DNA from: an uncultured bacterium
GTDB taxonomy: Bacteria; Bacteroidota; Bacteroidia; Chitinophagales; Chitinophagaceae
Assembly (NCBI GenBank): GCA_903957405.1
Contig: CAJBPC010000025.1
Location: 1-6,319 of the forward strand
Length of the DNA stretch: 6,319 bases
Reading direction: 5' to 3'
Shown piece by piece: positions 1 to 5,921 of the stretch. The position numbers and the translations under genes are program-made. How positions within the stretch are numbered: position 1 is the stretch's first letter; each line of letters opens with the position of its first letter. Under the pieces are notes generated by a model. It was not told the DNA's origin. It did not search any database and saw nothing but the letters and a program-made list of their open reading frames with translations.

Positions 1-180
1 AACCCTCTCGCATTGCAAGAGTTCACTGAACTGCAAGAACGTCATCAGTTCCTAGAAGAACAACTCAACGACGTTCGTTCATCGCGCCGTGAATTGGCTC
101 AAGTTATTGTCCGTTGTCTTCAACTTTGTTTGACGTCTATTGAGACAAATACTGACTATTATCACGATCAGAAAAAATGA
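1..180 (+). pseudogene. SMC-like protein fragment, cut by the left edge and lacking its C-terminal ATPase part
   Basis: Frame 1 is open from the left edge to a TGA at 178-180. Its first 36 residues (NPLALQEF, then LQERHQFLEEQL, then a charged SSRRELAQVI stretch) resemble the segment of chromosome-segregation SMC proteins where the second coiled-coil arm returns towards the C-terminal ATPase half. An intact SMC would continue for well over 100 residues with the LSGGE signature and Walker B motif. Here the resemblance ends near base 108, followed by about 23 unrelated residues (VRCLQLCLTS and on) and a stop. The wording is closer to actinobacterial SMC than to Bacteroidota SMC as I remember them. 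It could be a degraded gene remnant, a recombination scar or a misjoined contig end. I am fairly sure of the SMC resemblance and unsure of its origin. It is unlikely to give a working protein. Confidence 0.55.
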
Positions 181-282
181 TTGGCTATGGCTACTTAGAC
201 TCTTTGCAACTGAGAAACCAACAAAGAGATTCCCGCCTATTAATAAAACCACCCGGATGACAGGTCCGGGCAACCCGACAAT
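109..282. other. AT-rich non-coding stretch upstream of the pseudouridine synthase pair
   Basis: Between the end of the SMC resemblance and the ATG at 283 I see no credible gene; the frame of the downstream gene holds stops at 196-198, 211-213, 241-243 and 244-246. Two small inverted repeats are visible: CTCTTTG (200-206) with CAAAGAG (222-228), and CCCGGA (252-257) with TCCGGG (265-270) around a 7-base loop. The second ends 12 bases before the ATG and would lie in the leader of the mRNA. Neither is followed by a T-run, so neither looks like a terminator. The promoter for the downstream pair should lie here. TTTG occurs at 125-128 and 129-132, but no well-spaced TAnnTTTG box follows, so I do not call a promoter. 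Confidence 0.5.
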
Positions 283-1266
283 ATGAAGAAAGGACATCAG
301 TTCGAGAAGTTCATCGTAAAAAAAAAGAACAGCGTCGTTAAGGAAGAGATCCGGCAGGAGAAACGCAAGGTGAAAAAGCAAAGATCGGATCAGATAGAAT
401 TCAAGAAGCAAACCAAAAGAGCGCAAGCGGCCATCGGCGACCAATCAACCGGTACAAACCAGGTGAAACCGGGTCCGGTGAAGCCGAGCATCGTGAAAAA
501 GCCGACCGAACAGATGCCGCTCAACAAATACATCGCGCACTGCGGCATCTGCGCACGAAGGGATGCCGCCCTGCTCGTAAGGGATGGGAAAGTGCGGGTC
601 AACAACGTGGTCGTGACGGAACCCGGCTTCAAGCTGGGGGATAATGACGAGGTGACGATCTCCGGCAAGAAGTTGTTTCCCGCGCGGAACCTGGTATATA
701 TCCTGCTCAATAAACCGAAGGACTTCATCACCACTTCTGAAGACACACATGGCAGAAAGACCGTGATGGATCTCGTCAAGAGTGCCACCAACGAAAGGAT
801 CTATCCCATCGGGCGACTCGACCGGAACACGACGGGCGTCCTGCTGCTCACCAACGATGGCGAACTCACCCAAAAACTCTCTCACCCGAGCTTTGAAGTG
901 CGCAAGACATACGAAGTGAAACTCGACAAGCCGCTTACGAAAGCCCATTTCGACAAGATAGTGGCCGGTGTGAAACTGGAAGACGGCATGGTCTATATCG
1001 ATGCACTGGCATTTGCCGATCCAAAAGACAAGTCGATCATCGGCATTGAGATCCACAGTGGACGCAACCGCGTCGTCAGGAGGATATTCGAATCTCTGGG
1101 GTATGATGTCAGGAACCTCGACCGAGTGATGTTCGCCAACCTGACGAAAAAGAACGTGGACCGCGGCAAATGGCGGTTCCTGAAAGAGAAGGAAGTCAGG
1201 CTGCTGAAGTTCATGAACAGCTCGTTCCTCAGAAAGGCAAGAGTAGATCCTGATGAGCTCGACTGA
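283..1266 (+). CDS. RsuA/RluB/RluE/RluF-family pseudouridine synthase with S4 domain and a basic N-terminal extension
   Basis: This enzyme isomerises a specific uridine in rRNA (or tRNA) to pseudouridine in the cytoplasm; which uridine cannot be told from sequence. Residues 1-78 form a low-complexity Lys/Arg-rich extension. An S4 RNA-binding domain follows at about 79-135 (LNKYIAHCGICARRDA, then VRVNNVVV). The catalytic domain runs from about 136 to 305. Its motif GRLDRNTTGVLLLTNDG carries the predicted catalytic Asp180, followed by LSHPSFEVRKTYEV and, later, GRNRVVRRIFESLGYDV, all typical of the family. The ATG at 283 is the first in-frame start after the stop at 244-246. There is no clear Shine-Dalgarno sequence, as expected in Bacteroidota. 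The 327 residues exceed the usual 230-300 because of the N-terminal extension. The 3' end overlaps the next pseudouridine synthase by 14 bases, so the two are probably co-transcribed. Large-subunit RluB-type activity is the likeliest role, by inference only. Confidence 0.92.
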   Translation: MKKGHQFEKFIVKKKNSVVKEEIRQEKRKVKKQRSDQIEFKKQTKRAQAAIGDQSTGTNQVKPGPVKPSIVKKPTEQMPLNKYIAHCGICARRDAALLVRDGKVRVNNVVVTEPGFKLGDNDEVTISGKKLFPARNLVYILLNKPKDFITTSEDTHGRKTVMDLVKSATNERIYPIGRLDRNTTGVLLLTNDGELTQKLSHPSFEVRKTYEVKLDKPLTKAHFDKIVAGVKLEDGMVYIDALAFADPKDKSIIGIEIHSGRNRVVRRIFESLGYDVRNLDRVMFANLTKKNVDRGKWRFLKEKEVRLLKFMNSSFLRKARVDPDELD

Positions 1267-2023
1267 CCCGATACCATTATCCCCAACTTTTAATTCCCAT
1301 TCTTTTTTGAAACCGGAAATCATATTCGAGTCTCCCGAGATCATGGCAGTCAACAAACCATCCGGTCTGCTGACACTTCCCGACCGTTTCGACGGAGAAC
1401 TGCAATCCCTCAGGGGACTGCTCATGAAATATCACGGTCATGCATACACGATACACCGCCTTGACCGTGACACCAGCGGACTGATCATCTTCGGGAAGAC
1501 CCTCGAAGCGCAACAGCACTACACAAAACAGTTCGAGGAACGCAAGGTGGAGAAAACGTATCTCGGGCTCGTGATGGGTAGGATGGAGCAGGAAAGCGGT
1601 ACGCTGGACCAGCCGATCGCCGAACATCCCACTGTCAAAGGCAAGATGTCGGTACAACGGCAAGGCCGGCATGCGGTCACGCACTTCACCCTACTGGAGA
1701 CGTTCAGCAAATACAGCCTGCTGTCGTTCCGGATCGAGACCGGCCGCACACATCAGATAAGGGTGCACATGCACAATGCCGGCCATCCGATCGCATGCGA
1801 CCCGATCTACGGCAATGCGGCACCGATACTGCTGTCTGCCATAAAAAAGAATTTCAATCTGGCGAAATCCGCCGAAGAGGAAAGACCCTTATTGAACAGG
1901 CTGGCACTACATGCATGGCAACTGAGCCTGGAAGACATGCAGGGGAATGTCCTCCAGCTGGAGGCCCCACTGCCCAAAGACATGGATGCCTGCCTGAAGC
2001 AATTCAGGAAATGGTCGAAATAA
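1253..2023 (+). CDS. RluA-family pseudouridine synthase without S4 domain
   Basis: This is a second, unrelated-subfamily pseudouridine synthase acting on rRNA or tRNA. The catalytic domain starts almost at once (IIFESPEIMAVNKPSGLL, about residues 23-40). The family motif HRLDRDTSGL is at 69-77, with Asp71 the predicted catalytic residue. The later GRTHQIRVHMHNAGHPI motif and DPIYG are also diagnostic. A segment near residues 190-215 (LLSAIKKNFNL, EEERPLLNRLALHAW) resembles the form common in Bacteroidota members. There is no S4 domain, so the protein is short (256 residues) and more like RluA or RluC-type minimal enzymes than full RluD. The ATG at 1253 lies inside the end of the previous gene (14-base overlap, +1 frame), which suggests translational coupling. 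The next internal Met (31) would cut into the domain, supporting this start. The gene converges on dinB with a 39-base gap that holds no obvious terminator. The substrate is not predictable. Confidence 0.92.
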   Translation: MSSTDPIPLSPTFNSHSFLKPEIIFESPEIMAVNKPSGLLTLPDRFDGELQSLRGLLMKYHGHAYTIHRLDRDTSGLIIFGKTLEAQQHYTKQFEERKVEKTYLGLVMGRMEQESGTLDQPIAEHPTVKGKMSVQRQGRHAVTHFTLLETFSKYSLLSFRIETGRTHQIRVHMHNAGHPIACDPIYGNAAPILLSAIKKNFNLAKSAEEERPLLNRLALHAWQLSLEDMQGNVLQLEAPLPKDMDACLKQFRKWSK

Positions 2024-2062
2024 CCCCAACAGTTCGGAGTCCTGACCTGTAGTAGGCCTTTG

Positions 2063-3226
2063 TCATGGCTCGTGCAGGGCACCGCCTCGTGTGAGGGAGG
2101 ATTTCCCGAACCTCCCTTTCACATCGTCGATGGCTTTATAGAGCCCGGCTTTCTTTTGCGTGTCTGTAAACAGATTCGTTTGTAAAGCCTCCCCGGTCAA
2201 TTCACTCACCCTTATACCGAGCAGCCTGACCTTTTCGCCTTTCCTGTAGAGCTTCCTGAAAAGCTCCTTGGCGAAAGGTATCAGCTCGTCATCGTAGAAC
2301 GTATAGGGAATGGCTCGCTGGCGGGAGGTGGTCTCGAAATCCGGGTAGCGGATCTTCACCGTCACACATCCGGCCATCTTGTTCTGTTCGCGGAGCTGGA
2401 AGGCGACTTTCTCCGTCATGCTCACGAGCGATGTCAACAACACGCTTTCTTTGCCGATGTTCTCTTCAAAAGTCTGCTCTGTGGAGATCGACTTGGCCTC
2501 ATGGTAGGGCTGTACGGCTCCATCATGACAACCACCGGCTTTGCGGATCAGTTCCCCGGCACTGGCCCCCATCCTGGCAGAAAGCACCCTCACGGGATAG
2601 GCCGCCAGTTCCCCAATGGTCGAGATGCCCATTTCCTGAAGGGTATGGAGGGTATGGTCTCCGACACCGGGAATGCTGCCGACAGATAGGGGTGCGAGGA
2701 ATTCCGCTTCCATACCATGTCGTATCTGGAGGTATCCGTTTGGCTTTGCCTCATTGGTGGCCATCTTGGCAACCATCTTGTTGGAAGCGAGTCCGAAAGA
2801 AATCGGGAGTCCGGTCTTCTCCATGATCTCCTCTCGAAGGCTGACCGTCCACGCCAGCGCATCGTGGAAACGGTCCATCCCCGTCAGGTCGATATAGAAC
2901 TCGTCAATGGATGCCTTCTCAAACAACGGGGCGCGGGCTGCGATGATGTCTGTCACCCATCGGGAAAAACGGGTGTACTCTCCCCTTGACCCCTGCAGCA
3001 CCAATGCCTGCGGGCAGAGCTGTACGGCCTTTTTCATGGGCATGGATGAGTGAACGCCGAACTTCCTGGCCTCATAGCTGCAGGTGGTGACGACGCCGCG
3101 CTCACGGCTCCCCCCAACGATCAGCGGCTTGCCCCGAAGTGTGGGGTTATTGAGGATTTCAACCTCCACGAAGAATGCATCGAGGTCGAAATGAGCGATG
3201 TTGCGGTGTGGTATGGTCTCACCCAC
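2063..3226 (-). CDS. dinB: DNA polymerase IV (Y-family translesion polymerase)
   Basis: This error-prone polymerase copies past damaged template bases. All signature parts are present. HFDLDAFF (12-19) carries metal ligands Asp14 and Asp16, with Phe19 at the steric-gate position. YEARKFGVHSSMPMKKA (51-67) belongs to the fingers. SIDEF (106-110) gives catalytic Asp108 and Glu109. SFGLASNKMVAKMAT is at 143-157. A helix-hairpin-helix IPGVG (185-189) lies in the thumb. The little finger starts near 243 (AKSISTEQTFEENI). Near the C-terminus, QTNLF (349-353) looks like the sliding-clamp binding motif QLxLF, followed by about 34 further residues. Length (387) is normal. The start is GTG: the upstream frame has no ATG before a TAA at 3251-3253, and starting further in would remove the first catalytic strand. 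It lies 122 bases downstream of rimM on the same strand, a gap with no clear promoter, LexA-like palindrome or terminator that I can see. Co-transcription with rimM is possible but unproven. Confidence 0.95.
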   Translation of the reverse strand: MGETIPHRNIAHFDLDAFFVEVEILNNPTLRGKPLIVGGSRERGVVTTCSYEARKFGVHSSMPMKKAVQLCPQALVLQGSRGEYTRFSRWVTDIIAARAPLFEKASIDEFYIDLTGMDRFHDALAWTVSLREEIMEKTGLPISFGLASNKMVAKMATNEAKPNGYLQIRHGMEAEFLAPLSVGSIPGVGDHTLHTLQEMGISTIGELAAYPVRVLSARMGASAGELIRKAGGCHDGAVQPYHEAKSISTEQTFEENIGKESVLLTSLVSMTEKVAFQLREQNKMAGCVTVKIRYPDFETTSRQRAIPYTFYDDELIPFAKELFRKLYRKGEKVRLLGIRVSELTGEALQTNLFTDTQKKAGLYKAIDDVKGRFGKSSLTRGGALHEP

Positions 3227-3348
3227 GATGGGCGTGGATTGGGTTAAGGTTTAGATGTCAGTTTTATGATCCATCAAAGCCATCCATGCCCGGCACATGG
3301 CCATTGGCTGGCGGGCTTTGCGTCAGACAAGATACGCCATTGGATCGA

Positions 3349-3867
3349 TCAGGAGAGATATACTTCCAGCAGACCGTCGGGCAGTTCCACCTCCACTTTT
3401 CGCTGCTTATGATCCAAATGCACCAGTGTCGACTCATTGAGTGGAATCAGGACTTCCTTCTCCTGCATCTCCAGCCTCAGTAAAATCTGCAGGGGCTGCT
3501 CGATGACCTCCAGGACCGGCCCCAGGTCATCACCAGAGGCGATGACGTGATACCCCAGCATGGAAATGGGTGCATTTTTTGATGCGAGGCTTCGGGCCAT
3601 CTCTTCCGGGAGCCAGACGCCCTTTTTCAGCAACAGTTGTGCCTTCTCCCGGGACGTGATGCCATCAAAGCTGATGAATGTTTCACTGTCTGTTTTGGCG
3701 GTCATTACAACCGGAAAATAGGGTAGGAAGCTTCCCTTTACTTGTTCGATGAAGAAGGCTTCCACCCCCTGAAAGGATGTTCTTTTTCCGAGCTCATGCT
3801 TGAGGAGCAATGTGCCGTCGAGGCCGTGCGTGGCCACTATGGTACCGATGCGGATCTGGGTTTCCAT
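3349..3867 (-). CDS. rimM: Ribosome maturation factor RimM
   Basis: RimM binds ribosomal protein uS19 and helps the head of the 30S subunit mature. The 172 residues match the family length. The N-terminal RimM barrel opens with IRIGTIVATHGLDGTLLLK, holding the family HGLxG motif at 14-18, and continues to about 90 (REKAQLLLKKGVWLP). A PRC-barrel-like C-terminal domain follows from about 102 (MLGYHVI), ending in VLIPLNEST and ELPDGLLEVYLS, the usual RimM tail. The ATG at 3867 is the natural start, immediately before the conserved first strand. rpsP lies 56 bases upstream on the same strand, and that gap carries a terminator-like hairpin, so rimM may be translated from a reduced share of the rpsP transcript. 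The rpsP-rimM order is widely conserved. Confidence 0.95.
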   Translation of the reverse strand: METQIRIGTIVATHGLDGTLLLKHELGKRTSFQGVEAFFIEQVKGSFLPYFPVVMTAKTDSETFISFDGITSREKAQLLLKKGVWLPEEMARSLASKNAPISMLGYHVIASGDDLGPVLEVIEQPLQILLRLEMQEKEVLIPLNESTLVHLDHKQRKVEVELPDGLLEVYLS

Positions 3868-3877
3868 GGCATAAAAG

Positions 3878-3904
3878 AGAAAAGCCCCTGTAGGAGGCTT
3901 TTCT
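3878..3904 (-). terminator. Terminator-like hairpin between rpsP and rimM
   Basis: A 9-base perfect inverted repeat, AGAAAAGCC (3878-3886) against GGCTTTTCT (3896-3904), encloses 9 bases. On the minus-strand RNA two more G-C pairs can form inside it, with one bulged base and a UACA loop. The 3' arm ends UUUUCU and is followed by CUUUUAU, a broken U-tract. This fits a weak or partial intrinsic terminator after rpsP (20 bases past its stop), sitting 10 bases before the rimM ATG. It could lower rimM output relative to the abundant bS16, or hinder rimM initiation. The repeat is seen directly; function is inferred. Confidence 0.55.
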
Positions 3905-3923
3905 GCTAAAATTTAGAAGTGAT

Positions 3924-4388
3924 TTATGCTTCAGGTTTGGGTTCCACATCCGGCTGGCGTTCAGGACGACGCTGCGGAGGGGGTGGAGGTGCTGAAGGCC
4001 TGCGGCCGCGGCGACGATTCCGGGAAGCTTCTTCCTGGCGCTGGCGGATCCTCGTCTCGTGTTCCGTATGCCATACCTGGAATTTCTCCATGGCGGTGGC
4101 TTCGTCGAACAAGTTGAGGGTTACACCACGCAGCAGGTGTTTCAGATAAAGAACTCCTTTGTACGAAAGGATTTTGCGGACCGTATCAGTCGGCTGGGCG
4201 CCTTTGTGCAGCCAGTCCAATGATTTTTGACGGTCGATCTGGATCGTTGACGGAACAGTCAACGGATTGTAAGTGCCGATCTTCTGGATGAACTTGCCAT
4301 CCCTTGGCGCGCGGGCATCTGCCACGACGATGAAGTAGAACGGCCTTTTCTTACTTCCGTGACGTTGTAGTCGGATTTTTACAGCCAT
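3924..4388 (-). CDS. rpsP: Small-subunit ribosomal protein bS16 with a long basic/proline-rich tail
   Basis: bS16 binds 16S rRNA early in 30S assembly. The core at residues 1-85 is unmistakable: MAVKIRLQRHGSKKRPFYFI, then VVADARAPRDGKFIQKIGTYNP, and a later WLHKGAQPTDTVRKILS. The protein is 154 residues, whereas bS16 in Escherichia coli is about 82. The extra part has a conserved-looking segment (about 80-112, KHLLRGVTLNLFDEATAMEKF and on) known in Bacteroidota homologues. It then has an arginine-rich stretch (113-130), five consecutive prolines (134-138) and a charged PE/PK-rich end. The five prolines use mixed codons (CCT, CCA, CCC, CCT, CCG), so they do not look like recent slippage. The ATG is preceded by a U-run rather than a Shine-Dalgarno sequence. 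A candidate promoter lies about 57 bases upstream, so rpsP-rimM appears to have its own transcription start apart from ffh. Confidence 0.96.
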   Translation of the reverse strand: MAVKIRLQRHGSKKRPFYFIVVADARAPRDGKFIQKIGTYNPLTVPSTIQIDRQKSLDWLHKGAQPTDTVRKILSYKGVLYLKHLLRGVTLNLFDEATAMEKFQVWHTEHETRIRQRQEEASRNRRRGRRPSAPPPPPQRRPERQPDVEPKPEA

Positions 4389-4444
4389 AAAAAATGGAGA
4401 TTTTTTTTGGGTGATTAAAGAAAGGGTTACTGTCTAATGGAGGG

Positions 4445-4475
4445 CGAAATTAGGACTCCCAACGGACACGGCAAA
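4445..4475 (-). promoter_or_regulatory. rpsP: Candidate Bacteroidota-type promoter for rpsP(-rimM)
   Basis: On the minus strand TTTG (4475-4472) is followed after exactly 19 bases by TAATTTCG (4452-4445). The primary sigma factor of Bacteroidota is known to use a -33 TTTG and a -7 TAnnTTTG separated by about 19-21 bases. The -33 box is exact and the -7 box has one mismatch. Transcription would begin roughly 50 bases before the rpsP ATG. The site lies wholly in the 123-base gap after ffh, the right place for an internal promoter. Confidence 0.6.
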
Positions 4476-4511
4476 ACAAAAAATAGAAAATTGAAAGAAA
4501 CATGAAAAGAC

Positions 4512-5834
4512 TCAACGCCGTCCGGGCCCCATGCGCATGCCTGCCGGCATTTTCTGCATGACTTTCATCATGTCACGCATCTGTTCGAATTGCTTCATGA
4601 ACTGGTTGACTTCTGCGATGTCCTTGCCACAGCCCCCTGCGATGCGCTTCTTGCGGCTCGGATCGAGTATGTCGGGGTTGGCCCTTTCCAGAGGTGTCAT
4701 GGAACGGATGATGGCTTCCACGCCCTTGAAGGCATCGTCGCTGATGTCCACATTCTTCATCGCATTGCCAATACCGGGTATCATCGACATGAGGTCCTTC
4801 AGGTTGCCCATCTTTTTGATCTGCTGCAGCTGGTCCAGGAAATCCTGGAAATCAAACTGGTTCTTGCGGATCTTCTTCTCCAGTTTTCGGGCCTGTTCCT
4901 CGTCGAACTGCTCCTGAGCCCGCTCCACCAGGGTGGTGATGTCGCCCATGCCGAGGATACGCTGAGCCATACGATCGGGATAAAAGACATCCAGCGTGTC
5001 CATCTTCTCTCCGCTGCTCACGAATTTGATCGGTGCGTTGACGGTATACCGGATGGAGAGTGCCGCACCACCCCTCGTATCGCCGTCCAGCTTGGTGAGG
5101 ACCACCCCACTGAAATCCAAACGGTCATGGAATGCTTTGGCGGTATTGACCGCATCCTGACCGGTCATGGAATCCACGACGAAGAGAATCTCCCGGGGAT
5201 TGATGGCGGCTTTTATGTTTGCCACCTCGGTCATCATGACCTCATCCACCGCAAGACGGCCGGCAGTATCGATGATGACCACGTTCTTATTTCTCGCTTT
5301 CGCAGCGGCAATGGCCTTCCTGGCGATGTCCACCGCATCTTTGTTGTCAGGATCGCTGAACACATCCACAGAGATCTGCTCTCCGAGGATTTTCAGCTGG
5401 TCGATGGCCGCCGGGCGATAGATATCGGCTGCCACGAGCATGGGAGACTTCCCCTTGCGGGTCTTCAGGTAATTGGCCAGCTTGCCGCTGAAGGTGGTCT
5501 TACCGGACCCCTGGAGTCCCGCTATCAGGATCACCGTGGGATTCCCCGAAAGGTCAAGCTCGCTTTCGTTACCACCCATCAGTGCCGCCAGCTCGTCCTG
5601 AACGATCTTCACCATGAGCTGGCCCGGACTGATCGCAGTCAAGACCTTCTGCCCCATGGCCTTCTCCCGGATATTATCGGTGAACTCCTTGGCGATCTTG
5701 TAGTTCACGTCAGCATCTATCAAAGCCTTTCGGATATCCTTGATGGTATTGGCGACATTAAGATCGGTCACACGGCCTTGGCCACGGATCTGCTTGAACG
5801 CCGACTCCAACCTTTCACTTAAACTCTCGAACAT
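4512..5834 (-). CDS. ffh: Signal recognition particle GTPase Ffh (SRP54)
   Basis: Ffh binds signal sequences of nascent membrane proteins and, with SRP RNA and FtsY, delivers the ribosome to the membrane. The N domain is at about 1-90 (FESLSERLESAFKQIRG, then DIRKALIDADVNYKIA). The G domain is at about 98-293: P-loop GLQGSGKTT (106-114), AADIYRPAAIDQL (135-147), DTAGR (189-193), TKLDGDTRGG (247-256). The methionine-rich M domain is at about 325-436, with the SRP-RNA-binding motif RIAGGCGKDIAEVNQFMKQF (397-416). Length, 440 residues, is normal. I place the start at the ATG at 5834, giving MFESLSERL, the usual family N-terminus. An in-frame ATG six codons upstream (5852) would add MCKSIL, but it falls in the T-run of the terminator. 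rpoD lies upstream and rpsP downstream, as part of the conserved ffh-rpsP-rimM neighbourhood. Confidence 0.97.
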   Translation of the reverse strand: MFESLSERLESAFKQIRGQGRVTDLNVANTIKDIRKALIDADVNYKIAKEFTDNIREKAMGQKVLTAISPGQLMVKIVQDELAALMGGNESELDLSGNPTVILIAGLQGSGKTTFSGKLANYLKTRKGKSPMLVAADIYRPAAIDQLKILGEQISVDVFSDPDNKDAVDIARKAIAAAKARNKNVVIIDTAGRLAVDEVMMTEVANIKAAINPREILFVVDSMTGQDAVNTAKAFHDRLDFSGVVLTKLDGDTRGGAALSIRYTVNAPIKFVSSGEKMDTLDVFYPDRMAQRILGMGDITTLVERAQEQFDEEQARKLEKKIRKNQFDFQDFLDQLQQIKKMGNLKDLMSMIPGIGNAMKNVDISDDAFKGVEAIIRSMTPLERANPDILDPSRKKRIAGGCGKDIAEVNQFMKQFEQMRDMMKVMQKMPAGMRMGPGRR

Positions 5835-5850
5835 GAGAATGGATTTACAC

Positions 5851-5879
5851 AAAAAAAAATGAACATCGTAAGATGTTCA
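5851..5879 (-). terminator. Intrinsic (Rho-independent) terminator after rpoD
   Basis: An 8-base perfect inverted repeat, TGAACATC (5860-5867) and GATGTTCA (5872-5879), closes a 4-base loop. On the minus strand it is followed at once by nine T residues (A-run 5851-5859 on the plus strand). This is a classic terminator for the rpoD transcript, 42 bases past its stop. The stem is not very G+C-rich, so read-through into ffh is plausible. The T-run ends only 16 bases before the ffh ATG. Confidence 0.8.
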
Positions 5880-5892
5880 ATGTAACGGACAA

Positions 5893-5900
5893 CGAAATTA
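5893..5900 (-). promoter_or_regulatory. ffh: Weak candidate -7 box for ffh
   Basis: The octamer TAATTTCG on the minus strand (5900-5893) is identical to the -7 box proposed for rpsP, and sits at almost the same distance from its ATG (58 bases between, against 56 for rpsP). No TTTG or TTG lies at the required spacing upstream, so support is weak. If used, the transcript would carry the 5851-5879 hairpin in its leader. Confidence 0.25.
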
Positions 5901-5921
5901 CGAAATCAAAGGCAACAGCGG

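Noticed and set aside
200..228. Inverted repeat CTCTTTG / CAAAGAG as a possible terminator
   Set aside because: There is no T-run on either side, the loop is 15 bases and the stem only 7. It was noted in the intergenic entry but not called.
79..444. Minus-strand open frame of 121 residues with a hydrophobic middle, covering the left non-coding region
   Set aside because: Over a third of it is antisense to the Lys-rich start of the pseudouridine synthase, which produces Phe/Leu-rich shadows from Lys/Glu codons. It has no family resemblance or start context.
445..1425. 326-residue open frame on the minus strand, antisense to the first pseudouridine synthase
   Set aside because: It is codon-aligned with the real gene for most of its length and runs into the next one. 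The product has no recognisable motif, and both sense genes carry full catalytic motifs.
2024..2062. Possible bidirectional terminator between the converging RluA-type gene and dinB
   Set aside because: The 39 bases hold only a 6-base AGGCCT palindrome and no T-run on either strand.
3227..3348. Possible promoter or SOS operator upstream of dinB
   Set aside because: A TTTG is present with a TAAACCTT 21 bases on, but the second box fits poorly, and no clear palindromic operator is visible. It is too weak to list.
4590..5822. 410-residue open frame on the plus strand, antisense to ffh
   Set aside because: Its triplets align exactly with the ffh codons on the other strand, so it is open only because ffh lacks TTA, CTA and TCA codons there. 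The product shows no recognisable domain, and ffh itself is unambiguous.
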